Counted from the stretch's first letter, positions 23,959-32,440 are shown. The stretch: 32,668 bases of DNA from an uncultured Bacilli bacterium (GCA_934140575.1 CAKPBJ010000015.1:1-32668), one strand, 5' to 3'. Numbers and translations: made by a program. The notes: a model not told the origin generated them from the sequence alone.

Positions 23959-24846
23959 TTAATTTACTGATGCATTATATATTTTTGTAATTGCAGAATC
24001 TAATTCCTTATTAAATTCTTCTTCTGTTTGATTTATATTTAAATTTTCAAGTAATGCTCTTGAGAAACTTGCAATCATATTTTTATTTTTGCTTAGTAAT
24101 TCACAAGCTGTGTTAATATCATAACCTCCTGATAAGGCAACAACTTTTACAACACAATCATAGTTATATAATTCTTCATATAAGTTCTCTTCTGTTGGAA
24201 TTGTAAACTTAAACATAATCTTATCAGATTCATCCCAATTATCAAGATGAGTCTTAATTTCTTGAAGTAATATTTTTTCACACTCTGTTTTATCCGGAGC
24301 ATTAATATCTACTTCTGGTTCAATTATTGGGACTAGATTCATATTGCAGATTTCTTTAGCAAAGTTGAATTGTTGGTCTACTATTGATTTAATTCCTTTT
24401 TCATTTGCTTCATATATTACACTTCTCATCTTTGTACCAAAGATATGTTTCTTGTTTGCTTCTTCTAATTGTTCTTGTAAGTCATTTATTGGTTTCATTA
24501 ATTTGACACCATTATATTCTTCTTCTAGACCCTTATCTACCTTTAAAAACGAAACTATTTTCTTTTTGTTCCATAAATAGTCTGCAGTATATTCTCCTTC
24601 TATTTTTCCCATCATTGTTTTATAGAAAAGAATTGTCCCTAAAATATGTTCACTTGTAAATGAAGGCGATGTAATAACTCTTGCTCTCATTTCATGAATT
24701 AAGTTAAACATTTCTTCTTCTGTTTTGTAAGAGTCTTTAGAAATACCATATTTTTCTAGTGTTTTAGCAGAACTGCCTCCTGATTGATCTAGTGCTGCAA
24801 TAAAACCTTTTCTTAATTTTACAACATCTAATTTTTCTTTATTCAT
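23959..24846 (-). CDS. fda: Class I fructose-bisphosphate aldolase
   Basis: 295 residues. Cleaves fructose 1,6-bisphosphate into the two triose phosphates by a Schiff base, so it needs no metal. Signatures: KGFIAALDQSGGSSAKTLEKYGI, MRARVITSPSF, LVPIIEPEVDI and MFKFTIPTE, where Lys213 is at the place of the Schiff-base Lys of the staphylococcal enzyme (about 212). Length and sequence fit the Staphylococcus class I group and not the class II FbaA of B. subtilis. Ribosome site GGAGG. It stands alone between two terminators. Confidence 0.93.
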   Translation of the reverse strand: MNKEKLDVVKLRKGFIAALDQSGGSSAKTLEKYGISKDSYKTEEEMFNLIHEMRARVITSPSFTSEHILGTILFYKTMMGKIEGEYTADYLWNKKKIVSFLKVDKGLEEEYNGVKLMKPINDLQEQLEEANKKHIFGTKMRSVIYEANEKGIKSIVDQQFNFAKEICNMNLVPIIEPEVDINAPDKTECEKILLQEIKTHLDNWDESDKIMFKFTIPTEENLYEELYNYDCVVKVVALSGGYDINTACELLSKNKNMIASFSRALLENLNINQTEEEFNKELDSAITKIYNASVN

Positions 24847-24927
24847 ATATACATTCCTCCATCTTTAATATATCTTATTTATATAATTTATAAAAGATTA
24901 TAAGGATCTTTTACTGTAAAAAGTGTA

Positions 24928-24955
24928 AAGAAAAAGTTAAGACTTACTTAACTTA
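24928..24955 (-). terminator. Terminator after ung
   Basis: On the minus strand AAGTTAAG pairs with CTTAACTT and is followed by TTTCTTT. It ends the long operon that starts at the DHH gene. Confidence 0.7.
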
Positions 24956-24999
24956 TGATTCTTATTATATAGCTATTTTATCAAAGTGTTATTGGTTTA

Positions 25000-25662
25000 T
25001 TATTCAACTCTCCAGTCTATTTCCTCTAAGCCTTTTTCTCTTAAGAATTTGTTTGTCTTTGAAAAGGGTTTACTTCCAAAGAAACCGTTTCTTGCGGAAA
25101 AAGGTGATGGATGAGCTGACTCAATTATATAGTGTTGTTTATTTGTAATTAAATTTTTTTTGCTTCTTGCGAATGCTCCCCATAAAATAAAGACTATTGG
25201 TTTTTCTCTTTTATTTAAAATTTCAATTACATCATCTGTAAATATTTCCCAGCCTTTTCCTTTATGAGAAGCTGGCTTATGTTCTTCTACTGTTAAGACT
25301 GCATTTAAAAGAAGTACACCTTGTTTAGTCCATGGCTTTAGTGAATTATGTTTTGGAAAAGGGATTCCTAAATCACTTTCTAGTTCTTTAAAAATGTTTT
25401 TTAATGAAGGTGGTTTTAAAACATCATCACTGACAGAAAATGATAGTCCTTCAGCTTGGTTTGGTCCATGATATGGATCCTGACCTAATATTACCACTTT
25501 TACATTATCAAAGTCTGTATATCTAAATGCGTTAAATACTTCATTTTGTTTTGGGTATATTATCTTGTTTTTATATTCCTCTTTAACAAAATTCATAAGT
25601 TCAGTAAAATATTCTTTTTTATATTCTTCTTTTAATTCTTCATCCCATGCGTTTCCTATCAT
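25000..25662 (-). CDS. ung: Uracil-DNA glycosylase
   Basis: 220 residues, family 1. It removes uracil from DNA to start base-excision repair. The water-activating loop GQDPYHGPNQAEGLSFSV has the catalytic Asp62; the leucine-intercalation loop is HPSPFSARNGFFGSKPFS with His184. Length is normal. GGAGG lies upstream of ATG; the gene starts just after the rlmH stop and is the last of the operon. Confidence 0.97.
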   Translation of the reverse strand: MIGNAWDEELKEEYKKEYFTELMNFVKEEYKNKIIYPKQNEVFNAFRYTDFDNVKVVILGQDPYHGPNQAEGLSFSVSDDVLKPPSLKNIFKELESDLGIPFPKHNSLKPWTKQGVLLLNAVLTVEEHKPASHKGKGWEIFTDDVIEILNKREKPIVFILWGAFARSKKNLITNKQHYIIESAHPSPFSARNGFFGSKPFSKTNKFLREKGLEEIDWRVE

Positions 25663-25670
25663 ATTTCCTC

Positions 25671-26126
25671 CTATTTATGATAACTTTCATTATTGTTTAT
25701 TTTATAAGCTCTATAAATTTGTTCTAAAAGGAGTACTCTAAATAATTGATGAGGAAATGTCATCTTTGAAAATGATAGATGTAGTCTTGCTTTATTTTTT
25801 ATTTCATCTGATAAACCATAACTTCCACCAATTATAAATACTATATTACTATTTTCAATTAGTATATTATCTATTTTTTTTGCGAAGTCTGGTGATGTCA
25901 TCTGCTGTCCTTCTATTTCAAGAGTTATTAAATAATCTCTATCACTTATATGTTTATTTATTTTTTCTGCTTCTTTATTCTTTGCTTTTTCCTCTTCTAC
26001 TAATCCTTCATCTTTTACTTCAATAATTTCAATATTAGTGTACTTAGATATTCTCTTTTTATATTCTTCTATGGCTTCTTTTAAATACTTTTCTTTTATT
26101 TGCCCTACTGTTATTAACTTTATCAT
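25671..26126 (-). CDS. rlmH: 23S rRNA pseudouridine(1915) N3-methyltransferase
   Basis: 151 residues, SPOUT fold with a trefoil knot. It methylates pseudouridine 1915 in helix 69 of 23S rRNA on whole ribosomes. Seen: MIKLITVGQIKEKYLKEAIEEYKKRI, the SAM-binding FIIGGSYGLSDE, and the C-terminal LSFSKMTFPHQLFRVLLLEQIYRAYKINNNESYHK, complete with the final YHK. Its ATG begins one base after the walJ stop, so it is coupled. Confidence 0.97.
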   Translation of the reverse strand: MIKLITVGQIKEKYLKEAIEEYKKRISKYTNIEIIEVKDEGLVEEEKAKNKEAEKINKHISDRDYLITLEIEGQQMTSPDFAKKIDNILIENSNIVFIIGGSYGLSDEIKNKARLHLSFSKMTFPHQLFRVLLLEQIYRAYKINNNESYHK

Positions 26127-26127
26127 A

Positions 26128-26883
26128 TTAAACCTCTATTAATGAACTTTCTTCATTTTGTTTTGCGATATAAATATTTATATCTTTTCTTAATTCTACT
26201 TCTTCTATGGCTTCTTTTATTTTTTCTTCTGTATTATTAGTTTCACTTCTATGTGCTAGAATAATGTTTTTTGTATTTGTACCAATTATTTTCTTTAAGT
26301 ATTTAGCTGTTGTTTTATTTGATAAATGGCCTTTGTCACTTATTACTCTTTCTTTTAAAAATCTTGGATATGGACCATCCATTAACATTATTTCATCATG
26401 ATTGCTTTCTATTATGTAACAGTCCATACCAACTATTTTATTTAAAATTTTTCTATTAATGTATCCTGTATCTGTTATATAGGATAGCTTTTTATTATCT
26501 TGTTTTATTATAAATCCTACTGAACATGGAGCATCGTGTGATGTATGTAGAAGTTCTATTTCAACATCATTTATATTAAATTCATCAGGAATTATAATAC
26601 ATTTTGGATATGGGACATATTCTTTTATACTTTCATACATATTTTCTGGTATATATACTGGTATGTTTGTCTTTTTTACTAAGGAGGCCAATCCTTTTGT
26701 GTGGTCTTTATGACAGTGTGTTATTAATATTCCACTAAAATTATCAAAAGAAAGGGAATTTTCTTCAAGACTATTTTTTAAAGTCATGTAGGAAATTCCC
26801 ATATCTATTATTAAATTAGTTTCATTACATAACACTATTGTACAATTTCCCTTAGAACCACTGGCTATTGTTTTTACTTTCAT
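26128..26883 (-). CDS. walJ: WalJ/YycJ metallo-beta-lactamase fold hydrolase
   Basis: 251 residues. Metallo-beta-lactamase fold with a metal motif HCHKDH (56-61), here Cys in place of the usual Glu, and further ligands in TSHDAP, TDTGY and ILAHRSE. WalJ is linked to the WalRK wall-stress system and proposed to act on nucleic acids; the substrate is not settled. In Bacillus it follows walR-walK-walH-walI; none of these is next to it here, and an M23 wall hydrolase takes that place. It begins one base after that gene's stop. Confidence 0.88.
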   Translation of the reverse strand: MKVKTIASGSKGNCTIVLCNETNLIIDMGISYMTLKNSLEENSLSFDNFSGILITHCHKDHTKGLASLVKKTNIPVYIPENMYESIKEYVPYPKCIIIPDEFNINDVEIELLHTSHDAPCSVGFIIKQDNKKLSYITDTGYINRKILNKIVGMDCYIIESNHDEIMLMDGPYPRFLKERVISDKGHLSNKTTAKYLKKIIGTNTKNIILAHRSETNNTEEKIKEAIEEVELRKDINIYIAKQNEESSLIEV

Positions 26884-26884
26884 T

Positions 26885-28375
26885 TTAATAGAAGTTCATA
26901 GCGTTTTGCGCTCTTCCTCCACGGTAAGGATATCCATACCACATACCAAAATGTAAATGTACTCCTGTTGCGAATCCAGTTTGTCCCATTGCTCCTATTA
27001 CCTGTCCTTTTTCTACATAAGCTCCTACATTAACATATCGTGCTGAAAGGTGAGCATACATAGTATAGTAACCATTGTGATGGTCTATTGTTATATATTG
27101 TCCATTATCATATTTATAAGACGATTGAACAACAGTACCTGATTGAGCAGCAAATATATTTGAACCGTATCCACAACCGGCAATATCTGTTCCATCATGA
27201 AGTGTTCCCCAACGATAACCAAATGGACTTGATACTGAGGAACATGTTGCTGGCCAGCCCCATTGTCCTCTTGTTGGAACTACTGAACCATATCCACCTC
27301 CAGAATATGATGATTGTTTTCCACCTTTAACTATAATTTCATTTACCGCTTCTTTAATAACTTCAGTGTTTACATTTACAGTACTTGTTGTTTCACCATT
27401 TATTTTTTGGACTTTTTTAGTTACTTTATTTTGTCCAGCTACTCCTTTTTGAATAACTTCTTCATATCCTACATTTTTATCGTTGTCATATCTTGTTTCT
27501 GTTGTATAATTTTGTGTTTCTAATTCTACAACATGGTCTTGTTCTTCTACACTTATTTGTGGCTTTAATATACCAATTTTCACTGTTTGTCCTGGAGACA
27601 ATAAACTATTTTCATCTTTTAAATCTGGATTAGCAATCAAAAACTCTTGTGTTGACTCTTTATTATTAAATGCTACATCAGATATAGTATCTCCAGCTTG
27701 TACTGTGTATGTACTTTGATCTTCTGTCGTTCCAAATAGAAGATATTTGCTTAATTCTTCTTCTGTTTGATAAATATTTTTATCTACTGGGATATTTCCT
27801 TTTTTTATTGTTATTTTATTTTTAATTGAAATATTTTCTACAATTTTCCCAGTATCTTTTATTTCTTTTTGAGTATCATTTGCATAATTATCATAATCTT
27901 CTTCTGATACAAATGACTTTGCTGTATTTTCTATTGAGTTTGTAAATACTTCTTTATCAATAACATACAATGTTTGTGTTTTTCCTTTTATTTTTTTTCC
28001 AGTTGATGAATCTGTTGTATCTATTCCTTTTAGTTTTATAATATATCCTTTTATTGTGAATGGTGATATATCTTTTATTTCTTCATAGATTCTTTTTATT
28101 GATTTAACATTATTTGAATATGTTGTTTCTTTTTCTATATCAAGATCTTCTGGCGCATAAACTTTTTTTACATTGTATTTTTTCTTTATTTCGTTTTGTT
28201 CTTTATTAATATACTTTTCTAGTTCTTTTTTTGATTCTATCAATCCTAGTGATTCTCCTTTTAAATACACTCTATAAAGAGTTCTTGGGCTTGATAGAAT
28301 TTTTGAATATCCAGTTGCTAAAAGAAGTGTCAAAATCAAAATAAATGATGATATTATTTTTAATTTTTTACTCAC
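26885..28375 (-). CDS. Secreted wall hydrolase with LysM, G5 and M23 domains
   Basis: 496 residues. Signal/anchor at 7-23, a 200-residue linker region, a LysM domain (222-267, STYTVQAGDTISDVAF...LSPGQTVKIG) that binds peptidoglycan, a G5-type region (about 275-350, ...TRYDNDKNVGYEEVIQKGVAGQNKVTKKVQKINGE), a Gly/Ser hinge, and an M23 endopeptidase (about 372-496). All zinc and catalytic positions are present: His393 and Asp397 in HDGTD, His442 in YAHLS, His473 and His475 in HLHFG. It is thus an active peptide cross-link hydrolase, unlike the SpoIIQ-like protein. Its ATG overlaps the dnaB stop region by 8 bases. In the order dnaB-this-walJ it replaces the walRKHI genes of Bacillus. Confidence 0.93.
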   Translation of the reverse strand: MSKKLKIISSFILILTLLLATGYSKILSSPRTLYRVYLKGESLGLIESKKELEKYINKEQNEIKKKYNVKKVYAPEDLDIEKETTYSNNVKSIKRIYEEIKDISPFTIKGYIIKLKGIDTTDSSTGKKIKGKTQTLYVIDKEVFTNSIENTAKSFVSEEDYDNYANDTQKEIKDTGKIVENISIKNKITIKKGNIPVDKNIYQTEEELSKYLLFGTTEDQSTYTVQAGDTISDVAFNNKESTQEFLIANPDLKDENSLLSPGQTVKIGILKPQISVEEQDHVVELETQNYTTETRYDNDKNVGYEEVIQKGVAGQNKVTKKVQKINGETTSTVNVNTEVIKEAVNEIIVKGGKQSSYSGGGYGSVVPTRGQWGWPATCSSVSSPFGYRWGTLHDGTDIAGCGYGSNIFAAQSGTVVQSSYKYDNGQYITIDHHNGYYTMYAHLSARYVNVGAYVEKGQVIGAMGQTGFATGVHLHFGMWYGYPYRGGRAQNAMNFY

Positions 28376-29729
28376 TGCTTTGTCCCTCCATATTTCTTTC
28401 TTTTCTCAAATTTAAGAATGTTGATGTATTCTTTTTAAATAATAATTCAATTGTTGCAGTTGGTCCATTACGATGTTTTCCTATTATTAATTCACTTATA
28501 CTGTTATTATCTTCTGTCCTTGCTTCTTTATTATAATAATCATCTCTATATAAGAAAGCTACTATATCGGCATCTTGTTCTATTGAACCAGATTCACGTA
28601 AATCACTCATTAATGGTCGTTTGTCTTCTCTTGCTTCTACACCACGTGATAACTGTGATAAGGCAATTACTGGTACGCCTAGTTCCATAGCAAGTGTTTT
28701 CAAGCTTCTTGAAATATCAGAAACTTCTTGTTGTCTATTAGTACCATAGTTTTTTCCACCTGATATCAACTGTAAGTAGTCGATTATTACTAATGCAAGA
28801 CCCTTTTCGCTGCTTGCTAATCTTCTACATTTAGCTCTAATTTCACCTATTGTTATACCTGGAGTATCATCTATTACTAGGTTAGTATTAGCTAATTGTG
28901 ATGATGCTTCATTAATTCTTTTCCAATCTGGATTCATAAGGTTTCCTGTTCTTAATTTAAAACCTTCTATTTGTCCAAGACTAGATAAAATACGCATCGC
29001 TAATTGCTCGGCACTCATTTCTAAGTTGAATAAGGCTACTGACTTTTCTTGTGTCATTGCAGCATATGTTGCTAAGTTTAATGCAAAGGCAGTTTTACCC
29101 ATAGCTGGACGAGCAGCTATAATTATAAATTCATTTGGATGAAGTCCAGTAGTTAACTTGTCGAAGTCATACCAACCTGTTGCAAGTCCTGTTATTTCGC
29201 CTTTGTTTTCTGACAATCTTTCGAGGTCTGACTGAGTCTTAATTAATACATCTTTTATTGTTCTAAATTCACTAGCTTTTCTATTTTTTACTATGTTTAA
29301 AATCTTTTTTTCTGAGTTATCTAATATTTCGTTTACAGTTTCGTCTGGACTGTATCCTTCTGATGCTATTTCTTCTGCAGTGGCTATTAAATTTCTTAAT
29401 ATAGCTGCTTCTTCTACACTTTTTATATAGTAATCAATATTACTTGCTGTTGGAACATAGTTTAAAACTTCTGTTAAGTATTCAACTCCGCCTACTGCAT
29501 TTAATTCATTTTTCTTCTTCAAATAGCTTGTTACTGTAGTTATATCAATAGGTGTATTTTCATCCATTAAAGCAACCATTGTTTCGAAAATTTTACTATT
29601 TTTTTCATTATAAAATGAATCAGATGTTAAATTTTCATTTGCTTTTTGAAGAGCATATTTTGAAAGAAAACATGATCCTAGGACTGATTCTTCAGCTTCT
29701 AAGTTGTTTGGTAATGTTCTAATTGGCAT
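28368..29729 (-). CDS. dnaB: Replicative DNA helicase DnaB
   Basis: 453 residues; the gene is named dnaC in B. subtilis. It forms the hexamer that unwinds DNA at the fork and recruits primase. The N-terminal primase-interacting domain (about 1-105) is followed by a linker and a RecA-type core: Walker A ARPAMGKT (206-213), Walker B LVIIDYLQLI, then RSLKTLAMELGVPVIALSQLSRGVE and DLRESGSIEQDADIVAFLYR. No intein is present. It follows rplI closely, as in Bacillus. Confidence 0.97.
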   Translation of the reverse strand: MPIRTLPNNLEAEESVLGSCFLSKYALQKANENLTSDSFYNEKNSKIFETMVALMDENTPIDITTVTSYLKKKNELNAVGGVEYLTEVLNYVPTASNIDYYIKSVEEAAILRNLIATAEEIASEGYSPDETVNEILDNSEKKILNIVKNRKASEFRTIKDVLIKTQSDLERLSENKGEITGLATGWYDFDKLTTGLHPNEFIIIAARPAMGKTAFALNLATYAAMTQEKSVALFNLEMSAEQLAMRILSSLGQIEGFKLRTGNLMNPDWKRINEASSQLANTNLVIDDTPGITIGEIRAKCRRLASSEKGLALVIIDYLQLISGGKNYGTNRQQEVSDISRSLKTLAMELGVPVIALSQLSRGVEAREDKRPLMSDLRESGSIEQDADIVAFLYRDDYYNKEARTEDNNSISELIIGKHRNGPTATIELLFKKNTSTFLNLRKERNMEGQSSE

Positions 29730-29740
29730 TTAAATCACTC

Positions 29741-30181
29741 CTATTTTATTACGTGTACTTTTATTTTTGCGGTTACTTCTGGATATAAATTTAATTTTAC
29801 ATCATGAAATCCTAATGAAGAAATTGATGATGTTAATTCAATTGCACTTTTTTCTATTTTATATCCTTTTTTTGCTAGTTCATCTTTTATTTGTTTTATG
29901 CTGATACTACCAAATACTTTGTCGCCTTCTCCTGTTTTTACTTTAAACTCTAATGTAACTTTATCTAATTTTTCTTTAAGTTTTAAAGCTTCTTCTTTGT
30001 TTGCTTGGTCTTCTTTTGCTTTCTTAGCTTGTTCTTGATTTAATTTTAGTAAATTCTCTTTAGTCTTTTTTACTGCATAACCATTTTTTATTAAGAAGTT
30101 TTCAGCATATCCATCTTTTACTGTTTTTACTTGTCCTTTTTTTCCTTGATTTTTTAAATCTTTTATGAATATTACATCCAT
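29741..30181 (-). CDS. rplI: Ribosomal protein L9
   Basis: 146 residues from the ATG at 30179-30181. Two RNA-binding domains joined by a long helix (about 40-75, KENLLKLNQEQAKKAKEDQANKEEALKLKEKL). The start MDVIFIKDLKNQGKKGQVKTVKDGYAENFLI is typical. A GTG three codons upstream (30190) is open, but it falls in the GAAGGTGA ribosome site. The ATG comes one base after the stop codon of the DHH gene, so the two are coupled. Confidence 0.96.
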   Translation of the reverse strand: MDVIFIKDLKNQGKKGQVKTVKDGYAENFLIKNGYAVKKTKENLLKLNQEQAKKAKEDQANKEEALKLKEKLDKVTLEFKVKTGEGDKVFGSISIKQIKDELAKKGYKIEKSAIELTSSISSLGFHDVKLNLYPEVTAKIKVHVIK

Positions 30182-30182
30182 T

Positions 30183-31166
30183 TTATTCACCTTCTTTTAA
30201 TATCTTCTTAAGTTCTTGTTCTACTTTTGCTAATGTTGTATTTTCTTTTGTTGCTGCTCCGGCATTGTTATCACCGCCGCCTCCTAGCTTAGTAAGTATT
30301 TTTCCTATATCATAGTTACCTAAGCTTCTTGCACTTATCCCAATTGTATCTTTTCCAATTTTTCCTATTACAAATGATGCTTCTATATTATTAAAAAATA
30401 ATAACGTATCTGCAACTTTTGCTAGATCTTCTCTTCTATAAATTGTATTGGCAGAAGCTCTTGTAAATGCAATTTTATCATCTATTGTTTCAATATCTGC
30501 CATCAACTTTTGACGTTCTGTATATTCATTTATATCTTGTTTTAATAAATATTGTACTTTTTTTGCACTTGCTCCTAATGAAGCTAAATAATATGAAGAG
30601 TAATATGTTTCAGCTGATGTGTTTAGTGTATAATTGTTTGTATCTAATACAATTCCTGATAGAAGTATAGTTGCATAGTATGAGTCTAATTCTACATCAT
30701 AAAATTCTATTAAACTTGTTATCATTTCACATGTACTTGAAACTTTAGAATCATCTATTATCTCAGCATTTTTTATAGTTGTTTTTCCAAGATCATGATG
30801 ATCTATTACTATTTTTTTATCTATTTTATTTAGTACTTCTTTGCTTTGAACAAGTTCTGTTTTATTTGTATCTAGAATTATTAATAGGTTTTTAGATTGT
30901 CTTGAATCCATATATTCTTCTATTTCTGATGATTTGATTCTATTCATTACACCATCTAATTCTCTTAGTACTTTTTCTACTCCAGCTTCGTGTTCTTTAT
31001 CATCTATTATAATGAAACAATTCTTTTTCTTTTTTTTAAGAATCATATACATTCCAATTTGACTTCCAAGAGCATCTAAATCTAGGTTTTTATGTGCCAT
31101 TAAAAATATGTTTTTTGCATTTCGTATAGCTTTATTTAATTTTCGTCTTTCTTTAATAATTCCCAT
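30183..31166 (-). CDS. GdpP-like DHH-DHHA1 phosphodiesterase, stand-alone
   Basis: 327 residues. The DHH domain has HKNLDLDALG (His25, Asp29, Asp31), ILDTN (Asp99) and IDHHD (Asp122-His123-His124); Asp175 lies in GIVLDTNN. DHHA1 follows with GGGGDNNAG at 295-303, where the usual His after the glycines is Asp. In Bacilli this locus (before rplI and dnaB) holds gdpP, a c-di-AMP phosphodiesterase of about 650 residues with two membrane helices, PAS and degenerate GGDEF parts. All of those are absent here, and only about 100 bases separate the start from rpsR. It is therefore a soluble, catalytic-half version, like Pde2/DhhP in architecture. c-di-AMP or pApA hydrolysis is likely; NrnA-type nanoRNase is the alternative. 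GGAGG precedes ATG. Confidence 0.85.
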   Translation of the reverse strand: MGIIKERRKLNKAIRNAKNIFLMAHKNLDLDALGSQIGMYMILKKKKKNCFIIIDDKEHEAGVEKVLRELDGVMNRIKSSEIEEYMDSRQSKNLLIILDTNKTELVQSKEVLNKIDKKIVIDHHDLGKTTIKNAEIIDDSKVSSTCEMITSLIEFYDVELDSYYATILLSGIVLDTNNYTLNTSAETYYSSYYLASLGASAKKVQYLLKQDINEYTERQKLMADIETIDDKIAFTRASANTIYRREDLAKVADTLLFFNNIEASFVIGKIGKDTIGISARSLGNYDIGKILTKLGGGGDNNAGAATKENTTLAKVEQELKKILKEGE

Positions 31167-31192
31167 ATTTCCTCCTATAAAGTCCCATTATC

Positions 31193-31221
31193 ATTATATA
31201 ATAAATTATATGGTTTGTCTA
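31193..31221 (-). promoter_or_regulatory. Promoter of the DHH-rplI-dnaB-M23-walJ-rlmH-ung operon
   Basis: On the minus strand TAGACA (31216-31221, one mismatch to TTGACA), 17 bases, then a perfect TATAAT (31193-31198). It lies just after the rpsR terminator and about 27 bases before the DHH start. Confidence 0.7.
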
Positions 31222-31235
31222 ATAAAAGGCTTTCC

Positions 31236-31272
31236 TAAAAAAAAATAAAAATGTAGTTTTAACTACATTTTA
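31236..31272 (-). terminator. Terminator after rpsR
   Basis: On the minus strand AAATGTAGTT and AACTACATTT form a strong hairpin overlapping the rpsR end, followed by TTATTTTTTTTT. Confidence 0.88.
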
Positions 31273-31485
31273 TTTTGAATAAGGCATAAGTGCTACTGCA
31301 CGTGCTCTTTTAACTTGTTTTGAAATATATCTTTGATGTTCAGCACAGTTTCCTGTAACACGTCTTGGTAAGATTTTACCTTTTTCATTTGTATATCTTC
31401 TAAGTATTTCTGTGTCTTTCCAATCAACTGTTTTTCCAGTACACATAGCACATACTTTTTTCTTTCTACGATTGAATTCTGCCAT
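31270..31485 (-). CDS. rpsR: Ribosomal protein S18
   Basis: 71 residues. It pairs with S6 on the platform of the 30S subunit. Cys in VCAMC and NCAEH give a zinc-ribbon-like N-terminal form. ILRRYTNEKGKILPRRVTGNCAEHQRYISKQVKRARAVALMPY is the S18 signature. AAGGAGG precedes ATG. It is the last gene of rpsF-ssb-rpsR. Confidence 0.97.
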   Translation of the reverse strand: MAEFNRRKKKVCAMCTGKTVDWKDTEILRRYTNEKGKILPRRVTGNCAEHQRYISKQVKRARAVALMPYSK

Positions 31486-31505
31486 GTTAATCCTCCTTTT
31501 TTATA

Positions 31506-32000
31506 TTAGAAAGGTAGTTCATCATCACTGATTTCAATATTTGCACCAAAATCAGCAAATGGATTACTATCTACGTCTGTACCTTTTTGATTATTGCTAT
31601 TATTATCTGCAAAATCATAAGGTGTTGGTTCTGCATTATGTGTTGAACCACTATTATTCATATTATTAGAATTACTTGAGGAATTTCTTGATCCTAAAAA
31701 TTCAACGTTATCGGCAATTACTTCTGTGACATATCTTCTTTGACCATTCTGATCATCATAGCTTCTTGTTTGAATTCTTCCTTCAACAGCTGCTTGACTA
31801 CCTTGTGTAAGATAGTTTTTAACATTTTCTGCTTGTTTTCTCCAAACTACTACATTAATGAAATCTGCTTCTCTTTCTCCTTGTTGGTTAGAAAAATTTC
31901 TATTAACTGCTAATGTAAAAGATGCTACTGGAGTATTGCTTCCTGTATATCTTAATTCAGGATCTCTTGTTAATCTTCCTATTAAAACAACTTTGTTCAT
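31506..32000 (-). CDS. ssb: Single-stranded DNA-binding protein
   Basis: 164 residues. OB-fold domain (1-105) with MNKVVLIGRLTRDPELRYTGSNTPVASFTLAVNR and FINVVVWRKQAENVKNYLTQGSQAAVEGRIQTRSY. It is followed by an Asn/Ser-rich linker and the acidic tail ISDDELPF, which recruits repair and replication proteins. It lies between rpsF and rpsR, the standard arrangement; the ribosome site is AGAGG. Confidence 0.97.
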   Translation of the reverse strand: MNKVVLIGRLTRDPELRYTGSNTPVASFTLAVNRNFSNQQGEREADFINVVVWRKQAENVKNYLTQGSQAAVEGRIQTRSYDDQNGQRRYVTEVIADNVEFLGSRNSSSNSNNMNNSGSTHNAEPTPYDFADNNSNNQKGTDVDSNPFADFGANIEISDDELPF

Positions 32001-32019
32001 AACATACCTCTTTTTCTTA

Positions 32020-32307
32020 TTAATCTTCTACTCTAACAACGATGTGACGAAGTAGACTTTCATTAATTCTAGCAACACGATTAAATTCTTGTTCAGTCTT
32101 ACTATCAGCTTCTACTACATATAAGAAATAATATCCTGTAGTGAATTTCTTGATTTCATATGCTAATTCTCTTTGACCCATTGCTTTTTCTTCCATAACT
32201 TTTGCTCCAGCATCAGTTAATACTTTTTTCATGTTTTCAGCTGTCTTTTTGATTTCAGCTTCTTCCATATCTGGTCTTACAATAAACATAACTTCATATT
32301 TGTTCAT
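32020..32307 (-). CDS. rpsF: Ribosomal protein S6
   Basis: 95 residues. MNKYEVMFIVRPDMEEAEIKKTAENMKKVLTDAGAKV and GQRELAYEIKKFTTGYYFLYVVEAD identify S6. It binds S18 and, as a complex, can bind its own leader RNA. AAAAGGAGGTG lies before ATG and is part of the leader structure described next. First gene of the rpsF-ssb-rpsR operon. Confidence 0.97.
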   Translation of the reverse strand: MNKYEVMFIVRPDMEEAEIKKTAENMKKVLTDAGAKVMEEKAMGQRELAYEIKKFTTGYYFLYVVEADSKTEQEFNRVARINESLLRHIVVRVED

Positions 32308-32314
32308 TTTTTTA

Positions 32315-32385
32315 CACCTCCTTTTGGACTTTAGGCTATACTCGGATGTATAGCAAGGAGCATTTTAAATACTCGGTAGTATTAT
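32315..32385 (-). promoter_or_regulatory. rpsF leader RNA, probable S6:S18 autoregulatory element
   Basis: On the minus strand the transcript carries a hairpin GCTATAC / GTATAGC whose loop holds ATCCGA. CTCCTT just before it can pair with AAGGAG of the ribosome site just after it, closing a larger stem that hides the site. A CCG in the loop or bulge is the known recognition feature of the S6:S18 leader. CCGAGTAT occurs a second time at the start of the RNA. Confidence 0.7.
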
Positions 32386-32409
32386 AACAAATGCTCATTA
32401 CTTTTGCAA
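32381..32409 (-). promoter_or_regulatory. Promoter of rpsF-ssb-rpsR
   Basis: On the minus strand TTGCAA (32404-32409), exactly 17 bases, then a perfect TATAAT (32381-32386). Confidence 0.8.
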
Positions 32410-32440
32410 GGATAAATAAATACAATGTTATTTAAAGTAG

